Shown one piece after another: positions 43,583-51,741 of a DNA stretch of 64,000 bases. The stretch's first letter is position 1; each line of letters opens with the position of its first letter. Under the pieces are notes generated by a model. That model did no database searches, was not told the origin of the DNA, and saw only the letters and a program-made list of their open reading frames with translations. Source of the DNA: Lysobacterales bacterium (GTDB lineage: Bacteria > Pseudomonadota > Gammaproteobacteria > Xanthomonadales > Xanthomonadaceae); NCBI GenBank assembly GCA_014946745.1, contig JADCRD010000001.1, positions 1,610,427 through 1,674,426 on the forward strand, in the 5' to 3' direction. Position numbers and translations under genes: made by a program.

Positions 43583-45841
43583 TCAGAATCCCCATCGCAG
43601 CTTGGCGAGGATCTGATTCGCGGTGACGTTGGCTCGGCTGCGATCGAACAGGCGCCCCAGCCCTTCGGCGTCCTCGTCCTCACCGAAGTAATCACCGCCG
43701 CGGCTCAGCACCACGTAGAGCTCGCGCTGCGGCGCGAACTCGTAGCGATAGCGAATCTGCGCGGCAAGCGTGCCGAGGCTGAAGTCCGCGGGCGACTCCG
43801 CCGCGATCAGCGCGCCGGACTGCACAGCGAAGCCTCCGAGCGCCTGCGCGCGCAGCCCTACGTACTGTGCCCGCAGTCGAAGCTCGTGGCCGGCGGCCGG
43901 AAACCACTCCAGCGTCCATTCGAATTCGGCCTGCCGGCGAGCGTATCGTCCGAGTCGATTGGCGGTGTCCCAGATCAGCCAGTCGCTGCTATCGCTCAGA
44001 TAGACGCCGAGCGCGGTGCTGAAGCGCTCGCTGAGGAACCAGGTAGGCGTGACTTCGAGCCACTGCGCCCAGCCCGACAGCCCCTCCTGGAACACGCCCA
44101 GCTCGGCCTCGAAGCGCCATTCACCCAGCCGCGGGCTGACGTAGAACAGGCCGGCCTCGTGCTGTGCGGGAAGACGCACATCGCCATTGCCGCGCAGCAC
44201 CCGATCGTCCGTGTAGGGCGTGCGCACAACCGCGAAAGCGGTCAGCTCGGAGGCATCGCGCAGCGCCCAGAAATGCGAAAGCTCCCAGCCGCCGTAGATG
44301 CGCTCGCCCGCGCTGTTGCGCTGCCAGAGCAGCTCGGTTTCCCAGGCCGAGTCACGCACTCGGGACTGATCGCCCCAGGCGCGCCGGTACCAGGTGTACT
44401 CGGCGCGCAGCAGGCTCATGTCGGCGCGCTGCAGAAAGCCCAGGTCGTTGACCTGAAGCGCGCGCCCGTAGCGACCGAGCTCGTACTCCTGACGAAAGGT
44501 CGAACTCACCGCGTGGTCCATTCGCAGCCACAGCAAGCGCCCGTCTGGATCGCCCTGCCCCGCATCGTCGATTCGGCTTTCGCCCAGGGCGCCGCGCAGC
44601 TGGAGCCCTTCGAGCGGGCGCCACAGCGCATCGACGACGCCCACACGCGCCTCGCGATCCAGCGTCGGCCTCAGGGTCTCGGTGAGGGTGGCGCCGTACT
44701 CGCCGCTGGCGGTACGCCAGCGCCCTCGCAGCACGCGGAAGTCGCGACCGCGCGCGTCGCTTGAATCCGCCTCGGTGGCCAGCAAGGCCCCGACATCGAA
44801 AGCGCCCAAGGCGCCGGTGTACTTGATGGCACCGTCGACGTCGCTGATGCCCGCTTGCCCGGCATCGGGACGCCCGCCGATCCGTCGCGTGTTGATCAGC
44901 AGGGCCTCGTCTCCCAGGGGGACATCGAACAGCGCCTGGTTCTCAGTGAAGAAGGGACGCTTCTCGCTGAAAAACACCTCGAGCGCGCTGAAGTCGACCA
45001 CAAGCGCATCGCTCTCGACTTGGCCGAAATCCGGCGCGAGCGCTGCGTTGAGGCGATGGCCGCCGTGCGCGAGGTAAAGATCGCCACCAAAGCGCGTATC
45101 GGTGGTGCGCAGCAGACGATCGTTGGCCACTGCAACATAGGGCACCAGATCCAGACGCAGATCGCTGCGCGCGTCGATCTCGAACTTCGCCATGTCGGCG
45201 ACGAAGGTCGGATTCTCGAAATCGTAGTGCGGGTGCGAGAAACGCAGCCCGCGCTGCTCGATCACGCGCGAGACGTACACGCCGATCGTGGAGCGGCCGT
45301 CCTCGATCCGGCCCAGCGGAGCGATGCCCCAGGGCAGGCGCACTTCGAGGCTCCAGCCGTCGGCATCCTCGGCAACGGCCTGCTCCCAGACGCCGTCCCA
45401 GTCGTAGTTGTAGCCGTTCTGGCCGGTGATGATGGCGTCCTGGATGCCGCCGCTGAGGCTGACGGTGAACTCGTAGGCGGTGCTGCCCTCGCCTTCGAAG
45501 TCGATCATCAGGTTGACGCGATCCGCGCGCGCCTGCGCATCTCTGCGGGTCGGATGGCGCGTGCGCGGAAACTCGGCAGGCTGCTCGGCGTGGATACCGA
45601 AGTACAGGCCGTCCTCGCGCGACAGCACGCGCACCTCGGTGCGCACCGGCGGCTGCTCGCGGGTCAAGGGCTGCACCGTGCGAAAGTCATCGATGCGCAG
45701 CGCCTGTGACCACTCGGGCTCATCGAGACGGCCGTCCAGCATCAGCCCCGGCCCAGCTTGCGCGAGCTCGGCGCAGAGCGCCAGACTTGGCACGGCAGCG
45801 AGGCGCAGAGCGAACAGCAGCGCGGGCGAATACGGTCGCAT
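43583..45841 (-). CDS. DUF5916 outer-membrane barrel protein with N-terminal CBM9-like domain
   Basis: This 752-residue exported protein has a signal peptide (MRPYSPALLFALRLAAVPSLA...). A carbohydrate-binding-module-9-like domain at about 30-210 has LDGRLDEPEWSQA and LPWGIAPLGR. A large DUF5916 beta-rich domain follows (VDFSALEVFFSEKRPFFTEN, INTRRIGGRPDAG). It ends in strands and a terminal Phe (LAKLRWGF), typical of an outer-membrane barrel. It may bind or import glycans or peptides, as inference. The ATG at 45841 is chosen because it starts the signal peptide. It follows the protease gene by 85 nt on the same strand, so they may be co-expressed. Confidence 0.85.
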   Translation of the reverse strand: MRPYSPALLFALRLAAVPSLALCAELAQAGPGLMLDGRLDEPEWSQALRIDDFRTVQPLTREQPPVRTEVRVLSREDGLYFGIHAEQPAEFPRTRHPTRRDAQARADRVNLMIDFEGEGSTAYEFTVSLSGGIQDAIITGQNGYNYDWDGVWEQAVAEDADGWSLEVRLPWGIAPLGRIEDGRSTIGVYVSRVIEQRGLRFSHPHYDFENPTFVADMAKFEIDARSDLRLDLVPYVAVANDRLLRTTDTRFGGDLYLAHGGHRLNAALAPDFGQVESDALVVDFSALEVFFSEKRPFFTENQALFDVPLGDEALLINTRRIGGRPDAGQAGISDVDGAIKYTGALGAFDVGALLATEADSSDARGRDFRVLRGRWRTASGEYGATLTETLRPTLDREARVGVVDALWRPLEGLQLRGALGESRIDDAGQGDPDGRLLWLRMDHAVSSTFRQEYELGRYGRALQVNDLGFLQRADMSLLRAEYTWYRRAWGDQSRVRDSAWETELLWQRNSAGERIYGGWELSHFWALRDASELTAFAVVRTPYTDDRVLRGNGDVRLPAQHEAGLFYVSPRLGEWRFEAELGVFQEGLSGWAQWLEVTPTWFLSERFSTALGVYLSDSSDWLIWDTANRLGRYARRQAEFEWTLEWFPAAGHELRLRAQYVGLRAQALGGFAVQSGALIAAESPADFSLGTLAAQIRYRYEFAPQRELYVVLSRGGDYFGEDEDAEGLGRLFDRSRANVTANQILAKLRWGF

Positions 45842-45926
45842 GGCGTCGGCGTCTTCAGGGCGCGCAAGCATAGGTGAAGACCTTCGGCGCGCCGACCCGC
45901 CGAAGGTCACCCGACCCAGCGACGAT

Positions 45927-48146
45927 TCAGGGTTCGAAGCCGTCGGCGAACAGCTCGCCCTCGCGGCCGCTGACCGACACGCTGATCGAGCGCGTCGCGC
46001 TCAGCGCGCCGCCCGATCCGGTGTTGCCGCCATCATTGATGCCCAGGTTGACGGTCACCGAGGCAGGCCCGGTGGCAGATGCGGTGAAGCGCACCGGGGT
46101 TGACGCGACGAAGCTGTTGATCGCCGACAGGGTGCCCGCAAGGCTGAGGCTGGCCGTGCCCGCGCCGCTGACCGTGACGCCGCCGGCGCTGCTGGCGCTG
46201 AAGCTGCCCGAGCTGGCGACGTAACTCGCGACCACGCTGATGCCGCCGCCGGGGGCATCCACGTCGGCGTAGCTCACCCCACTGAGCGCGGAGGCCGTGC
46301 CCGCCTGCACGGACAGCGTGGCCGGCGCATTGAGCGTCGGCGCGTCGTTGACGGCCGCCATGGCCAGGGTGACGGATCTCGTCGCCGGTGCGGCCGTACC
46401 GTCGCTCACCGACAGGCCAAGCGTCAGATTGCCGTTCGCATTGGCGACCGGGGTGTAGCTGAGGCGGCCATCCGCGAGAAACGCGTTGAGGGCGGAGGGG
46501 CTGCCGGTAAGCGTGCGGGCCGTGTTGCTGCCGCCCACGCTCACGCCGTTGGCTGCGCTGGCGCCCAGCGCCCCGGACGGCACGGTGAAGCTCGCGACAA
46601 GGCTGCTGCTGTCAGGATCCGCGACGCTGATCGCGGCAAGCGCCAGCGGGGTGTCTTCGCTGCCGGCGATGCTCGCGGGTGCAGTGAGGGTCGGCGCTTG
46701 ATTGCTGCCGATCGACGTGACGCAGCTGGAAGGCTGGCTGGCCAGTCGCGCATTGAGCTGGGTGACGTGGGTGGGATGCAGCTCCGTCGAAACGCCACAG
46801 TTGAGGCTGTTCAGATGGCAATACGACATCAGTGTGCCCTGCGGCGCCAGCGGCGACTCACCGCCGACCGGGCAGGCCTCGGGGCCGGCGTAGCAGCCCA
46901 GCCCCGCTTCGCCGCTGAAGCAGCGATCGATGGTGCCGGTGGCCGCTTGCGCGCCCGTCGTCGCATTGGCGCAGTGGGTGTGGCGCGCGCCGAGATTGTG
47001 TCCAAGCTCGTGGGCAACGACGTAGGCATCGTCCGCGGCGTCAAAGCTCGGCTCCCAGAACACGCGAGTCACGCTGTAGTGCCCACCGGAGCCCGCAGTC
47101 GCCGCGCAGTAGGACCCGCCGGTCAATAGCCATGCAATGCCGGAGGAGCTGAAGCCGCTGCTGGCCTTGCCTGAAAGCTTGAGCGCAAACGCCCGCGACA
47201 CGCTCGACTGATTGCTCTGCCACCAGTTGCCGAACTCGCTCAGCGCTGCCGGGGTCGCGAAGTCATCCCCGTTGGCGTAGGGATCCGGCGTTGTCGACGG
47301 CCGCAGGATCAGGGTGCCCTGCAGCAGTCGCAGCTGCAGGCCGTACTGGGCGGGGTCGTCCTCGTAGATCGCATTCATGGCGGCCACGAGCGCGGCGACA
47401 TAGGCGGTCGCGTTGGTAGTGTTGTTGCTGAACTTCTTCTGCAGGAGTTCGTTGTCGGTGTCGATGGCCAACGTCACCTGGCGGGTCGCCACCTTCGGCG
47501 CAAAGGACGTGCGCGCAAGGCTGCGCAAGGCCGCCGAACCCGTGGCCGCGCCGAACAGCGATGCAGCCTCGCGCGCGCTCAGCGGCTGCGCGGTCGGCGC
47601 AACGCTCTTGGTGACGGGATCGCTGGCCGCACTCAGGTCCCCCATGCACGCGGCCTCGCGCAGCGAGCCGTCGGCCAAGGGCTGCTCCATGTCGCTGGCC
47701 TGCAGGGCCAGGCCGTCCTCGCGGCGCGTGCCTTGGAGCGCATACATGCGCCCGTCCAGCAACAGCAGGCCCTCGGCCTCGGCGCTCTTCGGGTCAACGC
47801 TCAGCGACATGCGCCGACCGGCGCTGGGCTCCGCGATGAAGTGGAGGCGCGCATCGCGCGGAAGCTCGCGGTAGCCGTCGGCGGTGGCTTCCAGTACGCG
47901 AGCGTCCGGCGCGTACACCTCGATACGGCGCAGGCGCAGCTCCACGTCCTTGCTGGCAGACGCCGCGCGCTCCGTCGCTGGGGCGCGCCAGGCCGACAGT
48001 ACCCGCTGCTCATCGCCTGGACGCGCGGCCAACAGCGCATCGAGCTGGGCCTCGGGAATCTGCAGCGCGGCGGTCTCGGCCACGGCCAAGCTGGGCGCCA
48101 GAGCGGCGAGAAGAATCGTGCGAAAGACAAGGGAACGCGAAGCCAT
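45927..48146 (-). CDS. secreted reprolysin-like zinc metalloprotease
   Basis: This 739-residue secreted protease has a signal peptide (about 1-23) and a propeptide to roughly residue 210; Cys168 there (AACMGD) could act as a cysteine switch. The metzincin domain has HELGHNLGARHTH (His379, Glu380, His383, His389) and the Met-turn GTLMSYCH (Met440). Two cadherin-like repeats follow, each opening with an NxAPTL segment. The last residues are GELFADGFEP, a tail shared in pattern with the propeller protein ending at 51742. It probably degrades extracellular protein. Confidence 0.9.
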   Translation of the reverse strand: MASRSLVFRTILLAALAPSLAVAETAALQIPEAQLDALLAARPGDEQRVLSAWRAPATERAASASKDVELRLRRIEVYAPDARVLEATADGYRELPRDARLHFIAEPSAGRRMSLSVDPKSAEAEGLLLLDGRMYALQGTRREDGLALQASDMEQPLADGSLREAACMGDLSAASDPVTKSVAPTAQPLSAREAASLFGAATGSAALRSLARTSFAPKVATRQVTLAIDTDNELLQKKFSNNTTNATAYVAALVAAMNAIYEDDPAQYGLQLRLLQGTLILRPSTTPDPYANGDDFATPAALSEFGNWWQSNQSSVSRAFALKLSGKASSGFSSSGIAWLLTGGSYCAATAGSGGHYSVTRVFWEPSFDAADDAYVVAHELGHNLGARHTHCANATTGAQAATGTIDRCFSGEAGLGCYAGPEACPVGGESPLAPQGTLMSYCHLNSLNCGVSTELHPTHVTQLNARLASQPSSCVTSIGSNQAPTLTAPASIAGSEDTPLALAAISVADPDSSSLVASFTVPSGALGASAANGVSVGGSNTARTLTGSPSALNAFLADGRLSYTPVANANGNLTLGLSVSDGTAAPATRSVTLAMAAVNDAPTLNAPATLSVQAGTASALSGVSYADVDAPGGGISVVASYVASSGSFSASSAGGVTVSGAGTASLSLAGTLSAINSFVASTPVRFTASATGPASVTVNLGINDGGNTGSGGALSATRSISVSVSGREGELFADGFEP

Positions 48147-48263
48147 GGCGACTGCGGAGTGAGAGCAGCGCGCGGGCTGCGGGGGGCCTTGAGTCTAGCC
48201 AGATCGCTACGCATCGTCCGTGACCCGGGTCCGTCGCCGGTGTGGGGTCTTCTCCCACCCGCT

Positions 48264-48373
48264 GGCAAGCACCCTGACAGCCCCGGACTCGCTTCCGCTG
48301 AGTCAGGCATCGCGCGCTCGATCTGCAAGCGAGCCCGACAGAGTGCGCCCGGGCTTGATTCTTCGGCCTTGGC
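48264..48373 (-). repeat. structured intergenic element, copy F (partial or divergent)
   Basis: On the minus strand this copy starts right after the phosphatase stop. It carries GTCGGGCTCGCTTGCAGATC and GAGCGCGCGATGCCTGACTC, then AGCGGAAGCGAGTCCGGGGC, aligning with the cores of copies A, D and E. It ends near a GCTTGCC. The terminal inverted repeat is unclear. The rest of the 48147-48263 gap holds no gene that I see. Confidence 0.55.
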
Positions 48374-48694
48374 CTAGGGCAGAAAGGGAGACACCTTGCG
48401 CTTCAGCAGTTCCACCAGTTCCGGCTGCATGAAGTCGAAGTTGTCGGGAATGCCGAGACAGACGATGCGCGCGCGCTTCAGATGCGGCTTGAAGCGCTGG
48501 GCCAGCCGCACCCTGTGCACAGGCTCCATGACGAACACGATGTCCGCCCATTCGAGCAGCTCGGGCGAGATAGGCACGGCAGCCTCCTTGCCGAGTCCCG
48601 CCGACGCGGCCTCGACGCCGGGCCAGTCCGCGAACACCTGCTCCGCCGTGGGGCTGCGCAAGCGGTTCTGGGTGCAGACGAAGAGCAGGTTCAC
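48374..48694 (-). CDS. low-molecular-weight protein tyrosine phosphatase family protein
   Basis: This 106-residue minimal member of the low-molecular-weight phosphatase fold starts MNLLFVCTQNRLRSPTAEQV. That places the C(x)5R(S) phosphate loop at Cys7-Arg13-Ser14, and the acid loop reads IPDNFDFMQ. It is shorter than classical Wzb-type enzymes (about 140-150 residues). The substrate is unknown. Its start overlaps the stop of the NTF2-like gene by 4 nt, so the two are coupled; repeat copy F begins at its stop. Confidence 0.87.
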   Translation of the reverse strand: MNLLFVCTQNRLRSPTAEQVFADWPGVEAASAGLGKEAAVPISPELLEWADIVFVMEPVHRVRLAQRFKPHLKRARIVCLGIPDNFDFMQPELVELLKRKVSPFLP

Positions 48695-49155
48695 CTGTGG
48701 GCATCGGTGCGAGGCGGCAGAAATGCGGGATCCACGCGAAGGCCCGGCCGTTCGTCATCCCAGAGCATGTTGGCTACACGCCAGCGCTGGCCGTCGTTGT
48801 ACAGCTGGATGCTGTTGATGCCGCGCTTGATGAAGTCGGTGTGCGCGGCGTCACGCCAAGCCTCGTAGGTGCTGAACACCTGGGCGATGTTGCCGAAGCG
48901 CTGGACCACGCGGTGGATCTCCACTTCGTAGAAGGGCGCATCGCCAATCTTCTGCTCGAAGTTGGCGGGGTAGTCGGCCACGTCCATGACCAAGGCCCAG
49001 GGCGCGCCAGCCGCATCGACGCCGGTACGCACCATGCGCGCAAACGGCATGAACAGCTCGGCCTGCTGCGACCAGTCGCGGCGATGTCCGGCCGGCCCCG
49101 AGACCTGCGCGTACAGGGCCTGCATCAGTGCGCCAATAGCGGCGTCGTGGTCCAT
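48691..49155 (-). CDS. NTF2-like (SnoaL-type) protein
   Basis: This 154-residue protein has the look of an NTF2/SnoaL-like cone fold (alpha helix AAIGALMQALYAQV at the start, then FMPFARMVRTGVDAAGAP, FYEVEIHRVVQRFGNIAQVFSTYEAW, SIQLYNDGQRWRVANMLWDDER). The fold is inferred from this helix-then-strands pattern; no catalytic residues can be named. The ATG at 49155 has a GGAG site 8 nt upstream; the open frame to 49362 is non-conserved. It is coupled to the phosphatase gene downstream. Confidence 0.8.
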   Translation of the reverse strand: MDHDAAIGALMQALYAQVSGPAGHRRDWSQQAELFMPFARMVRTGVDAAGAPWALVMDVADYPANFEQKIGDAPFYEVEIHRVVQRFGNIAQVFSTYEAWRDAAHTDFIKRGINSIQLYNDGQRWRVANMLWDDERPGLRVDPAFLPPRTDAHR

Positions 49156-49267
49156 GCTCGAATCTCCGCAAAGCTGGCGAGACCGCAGTATGGCCTTGCG
49201 ATCAAGGCCGTCCGCATGCGTCGAAGGTACGGGGCGTCGCGCCCTTGAATCTCCAGCGGGATCAGGC

Positions 49268-50110
49268 TCAAGCCTCGGCATCCAGGGGCACGGCAGAGGG
49301 ATACACCCTGCCCTCGCGCAGCGGCCGGAAGCACTCCCCCGAGCGCAGGAACTCGGCTTCACCGCTGCGCGGGTGCCAGCCGGGCAAGAGCGCTGTGGGC
49401 AGCGGGCGCAGCTCCTGCGGGTCGCTCAGCAGCTCGCCTGCGGCAATGCCCTGGGCGACGCGGCGCACGAGCGTGCTGGTGGAGAGCTCGGGCGGCGCCA
49501 GCACGGCGATGGCCTTGCCGACCAACAGCGGCTGCGGGTACAGCGCGTGCTCCAGCAGCGCATGGCCGAACACCTGGACCTCTAGCGCTTCAGGATCCAG
49601 CTGGACGCGGGCGCCGAGCGCGCCCCAGTCGTGCGCGTCCCACAGCGCCAGCGTGTGCGCATCGGACACCCGCACCAGCACGCCGGCTTCATCGAAATGG
49701 GTCAGCGCGCACTGGCCGCGGGTGCGCTCGCTGGCACCGACCGCTGCCACGTCGGCGGCCTGGCGGGCGTTGAGCGCGGACTTCAGCTCAGGAAAGCGCA
49801 TCCACACCAGCGCGTTCAGCAGGTCGTGCCAGTTGTCGGCGCGGGTGGGGATCTCGCCGCGCTCGAAGATGCGAGTCTCGTAGTGCAGGCCTTCACTCAG
49901 CAGTTCAGCGGACTGCTCCACAAAGCGCAGGCTGCGGCCGCTCGATGCGTGCTTCAAGCCGCAGGCGCGGGCGTTCAGCGTCCCGGTATCGGGCCAGTGC
50001 TCAACCGTCAGAAGATCCAGCTCGAAGCGATACGGCGCGAACGCCGGATGCTCGAACACCTCCCGATCGACGGCCTCGCGCGCGGGTGCTTCGAAGCGAC
50101 GCTTGGCCAT
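49268..50110 (-). CDS. DUF3025 family protein
   Basis: This 280-residue soluble protein has the DUF3025 signature (RADNWHDLLNALVWMRFPELKSALNARQ, then CALTHFDEAGVLVRVSD, VFGHALLEHALYPQPLLVGKA and LPGWHPRSGEAEFL). The family is common in gammaproteobacteria and betaproteobacteria and has no known function. The ATG lies 4 nt after the rimO stop, so the two genes are co-transcribed. I infer no function from this pairing. Confidence 0.9.
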   Translation of the reverse strand: MAKRRFEAPAREAVDREVFEHPAFAPYRFELDLLTVEHWPDTGTLNARACGLKHASSGRSLRFVEQSAELLSEGLHYETRIFERGEIPTRADNWHDLLNALVWMRFPELKSALNARQAADVAAVGASERTRGQCALTHFDEAGVLVRVSDAHTLALWDAHDWGALGARVQLDPEALEVQVFGHALLEHALYPQPLLVGKAIAVLAPPELSTSTLVRRVAQGIAAGELLSDPQELRPLPTALLPGWHPRSGEAEFLRSGECFRPLREGRVYPSAVPLDAEA

Positions 50111-50114
50111 GGCG

Positions 50115-51461
50115 TCAGTCGTCGAACTCGTCCTCGCCCGGGCCGATCAGACCAAACAGATCATGCTCGTCGCTGCCGAGGATGCGCACGTTGACGATGT
50201 CGCCGGGCTTCACGCCCATGGCCTCGCCGTCCTGGATCTGCACCAGGCCGTCGATCTCGGGCGCATCGAAGCGCGAGCGGCCGATCGCAAGCTCGCCTTC
50301 GAGGTGGTCGATGATCACCGGCTGCACCGTACCGACTTTGGCCGCCAGCCTGGCCTCGCTGATCTCGGCCTGCAGCTCCATGAACCGCTGCAGGCGCTCC
50401 TGCTTCACTTCCTCCGGCACCGCGCCCGGCAGCGCATTGGCCGCCGCACCCTCGACCGGCGAATAGGCGAACGCGCCGACGCGGTCGAGCTGGGCTTCTT
50501 CGAGGAAATCCAGCAGCTCTTCGAAATCGTCTTCGGTTTCGCCAGGGAAGCCGACGATGAAGGTGCTGCGGATCGCCAGCTCAGGGCAGGTCTCGCGCCA
50601 GCGCTGGATGCGCTCAAGCGTCTTGTCGACCGCGCCCGGACGGCGCATGGCTTTCAGGATCTTCGGGCTCGCGTGCTGGAAGGGAATATCCAGATACGGC
50701 AGCAGCTTGCCGTCCGCCATCAGCGGGATGACGTCGTCGACGTGCGGGTACGGATACACGTAGTGCAGACGCGTCCAGATGCCGAGCTCGGACAGGCCCT
50801 CGCACAGGGCCTTCATGCGGGTCTGATAGGTCTTGCCGCGCCACTCGCGCTCGGCGTACTTGAGGTCGACACCGTAGGCCGAGGTATCCTGCGAGATCAC
50901 CAGCAGCTCGCGGACGCCGCCGCGAGCGAGCTTCTCGGCCTCGCGCAGCACGTCGTCGACGGGGCGACTGACCAGATCGCCGCGCATGCTGGGGATGATG
51001 CAGAAGCTGCAGCGGTGGTTGCAGCCTTCAGAAATCTTGAGGTACGCGAAGTGCTTCGGCGTGAGCTTCAGCCCGTAGTCCGGAAGCAGGTCGATGTAGG
51101 GGTTGTGCTGCGGCGCCACCACCTCGTGCACGGCGTTCATCACGCTGGCGTAGTCCTGAGGGCCGCTGATCGCCAGCACCTCCGGGTGCGCCTCGCGAAT
51201 GGTCTCGGGCCGCTTGCCCAGGCAGCCGGTGACGATCACCCGGCCGTTCTGGCTGATCGCTTCGCCGATCGCATCCAGCGATTCATCCACCGCCGAGTCG
51301 ATGAAGCCACAGGTGTTGACCACCACCACGTCGGCCTCGTCATACGTCGGCACGATCTCGTAGCCCTCGACCTTCAGCTGGGTGAGGATGCGCTCGGAGT
51401 CGACCAGCGCCTTGGGGCAGCCGAGGCTGACGAAACCGACTTTGGGGGCGGAGCTGGACAT
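50115..51461 (-). CDS. rimO: ribosomal protein S12 methylthiotransferase RimO
   Basis: RimO is the radical-SAM methylthiotransferase that modifies Asp88 of ribosomal protein S12. The 448-residue enzyme has the UPF0004 domain with cluster cysteines 15, 51 and 80, the radical-SAM motif CNHRCSFC (147, 151, 154), and a C-terminal TRAM domain ([18 protein letters not shown]). The ATG at 51461 matches the family start [16 protein letters not shown]; the frame is open to 51599 through non-coding sequence. A TATAAT lies about 35 nt upstream. It is co-transcribed with the DUF3025 gene. Confidence 0.96.
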   Translation of the reverse strand: MSSSAPKVGFVSLGCPKALVDSERILTQLKVEGYEIVPTYDEADVVVVNTCGFIDSAVDESLDAIGEAISQNGRVIVTGCLGKRPETIREAHPEVLAISGPQDYASVMNAVHEVVAPQHNPYIDLLPDYGLKLTPKHFAYLKISEGCNHRCSFCIIPSMRGDLVSRPVDDVLREAEKLARGGVRELLVISQDTSAYGVDLKYAEREWRGKTYQTRMKALCEGLSELGIWTRLHYVYPYPHVDDVIPLMADGKLLPYLDIPFQHASPKILKAMRRPGAVDKTLERIQRWRETCPELAIRSTFIVGFPGETEDDFEELLDFLEEAQLDRVGAFAYSPVEGAAANALPGAVPEEVKQERLQRFMELQAEISEARLAAKVGTVQPVIIDHLEGELAIGRSRFDAPEIDGLVQIQDGEAMGVKPGDIVNVRILGSDEHDLFGLIGPGEDEFDD

Positions 51462-51494
51462 GGCGGCAGCGGGTCTGGCGAGCGAGGGGCGCGG

Positions 51495-51500
51495 ATTATA
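51495..51500 (-). promoter_or_regulatory. -10 box of the rimO promoter
   Basis: On the minus strand GCGTATAATCC gives a perfect TATAAT about 34 nt before the rimO ATG. A TTGGGG sits 19 nt further upstream as a weak -35 candidate. Confidence 0.6.
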
Positions 51501-51591
51501 CGCCCCGGCTCGGACCAGACCCCAAGGACGGCCCGCTGCGCGCACCCGCTGTTCGATCGGCGGCATCCGCGCGGCGACGCCTTCTTCTTGG

Positions 51592-51741
51592 GGCAACACG
51601 GATCAAGCCCATCGTGGATGTGATCCGTTGTCGCGAGTCCGGTGCGGCCCGGACTCGCTGTCGCTGCATCAAGCAGCGCGTGCTCGACCCGCGAGCGCGC
51701 CCGCCATGGCGCGCGGCAACGCTGGAATGCTGAGCGTTGCC
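51592..51741 (-). repeat. structured intergenic element, copy E
   Basis: Reading the minus strand, the element begins immediately after the stop codon (51744-51742) of the propeller gene. It has a 9-bp hairpin at 51715-51723/51733-51741, the GCGGGCGCGCTCGCGGGTCG core, a 10-bp hairpin at 51633-51642/51649-51658 (GCGAGTCCGG/CCGGACTCGC) and a 7-bp hairpin at 51599-51605/51621-51627. Its ends are GGCAAC/GTTGCC. It aligns along its length with copy B and matches copy A hairpin for hairpin. Confidence 0.85.
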
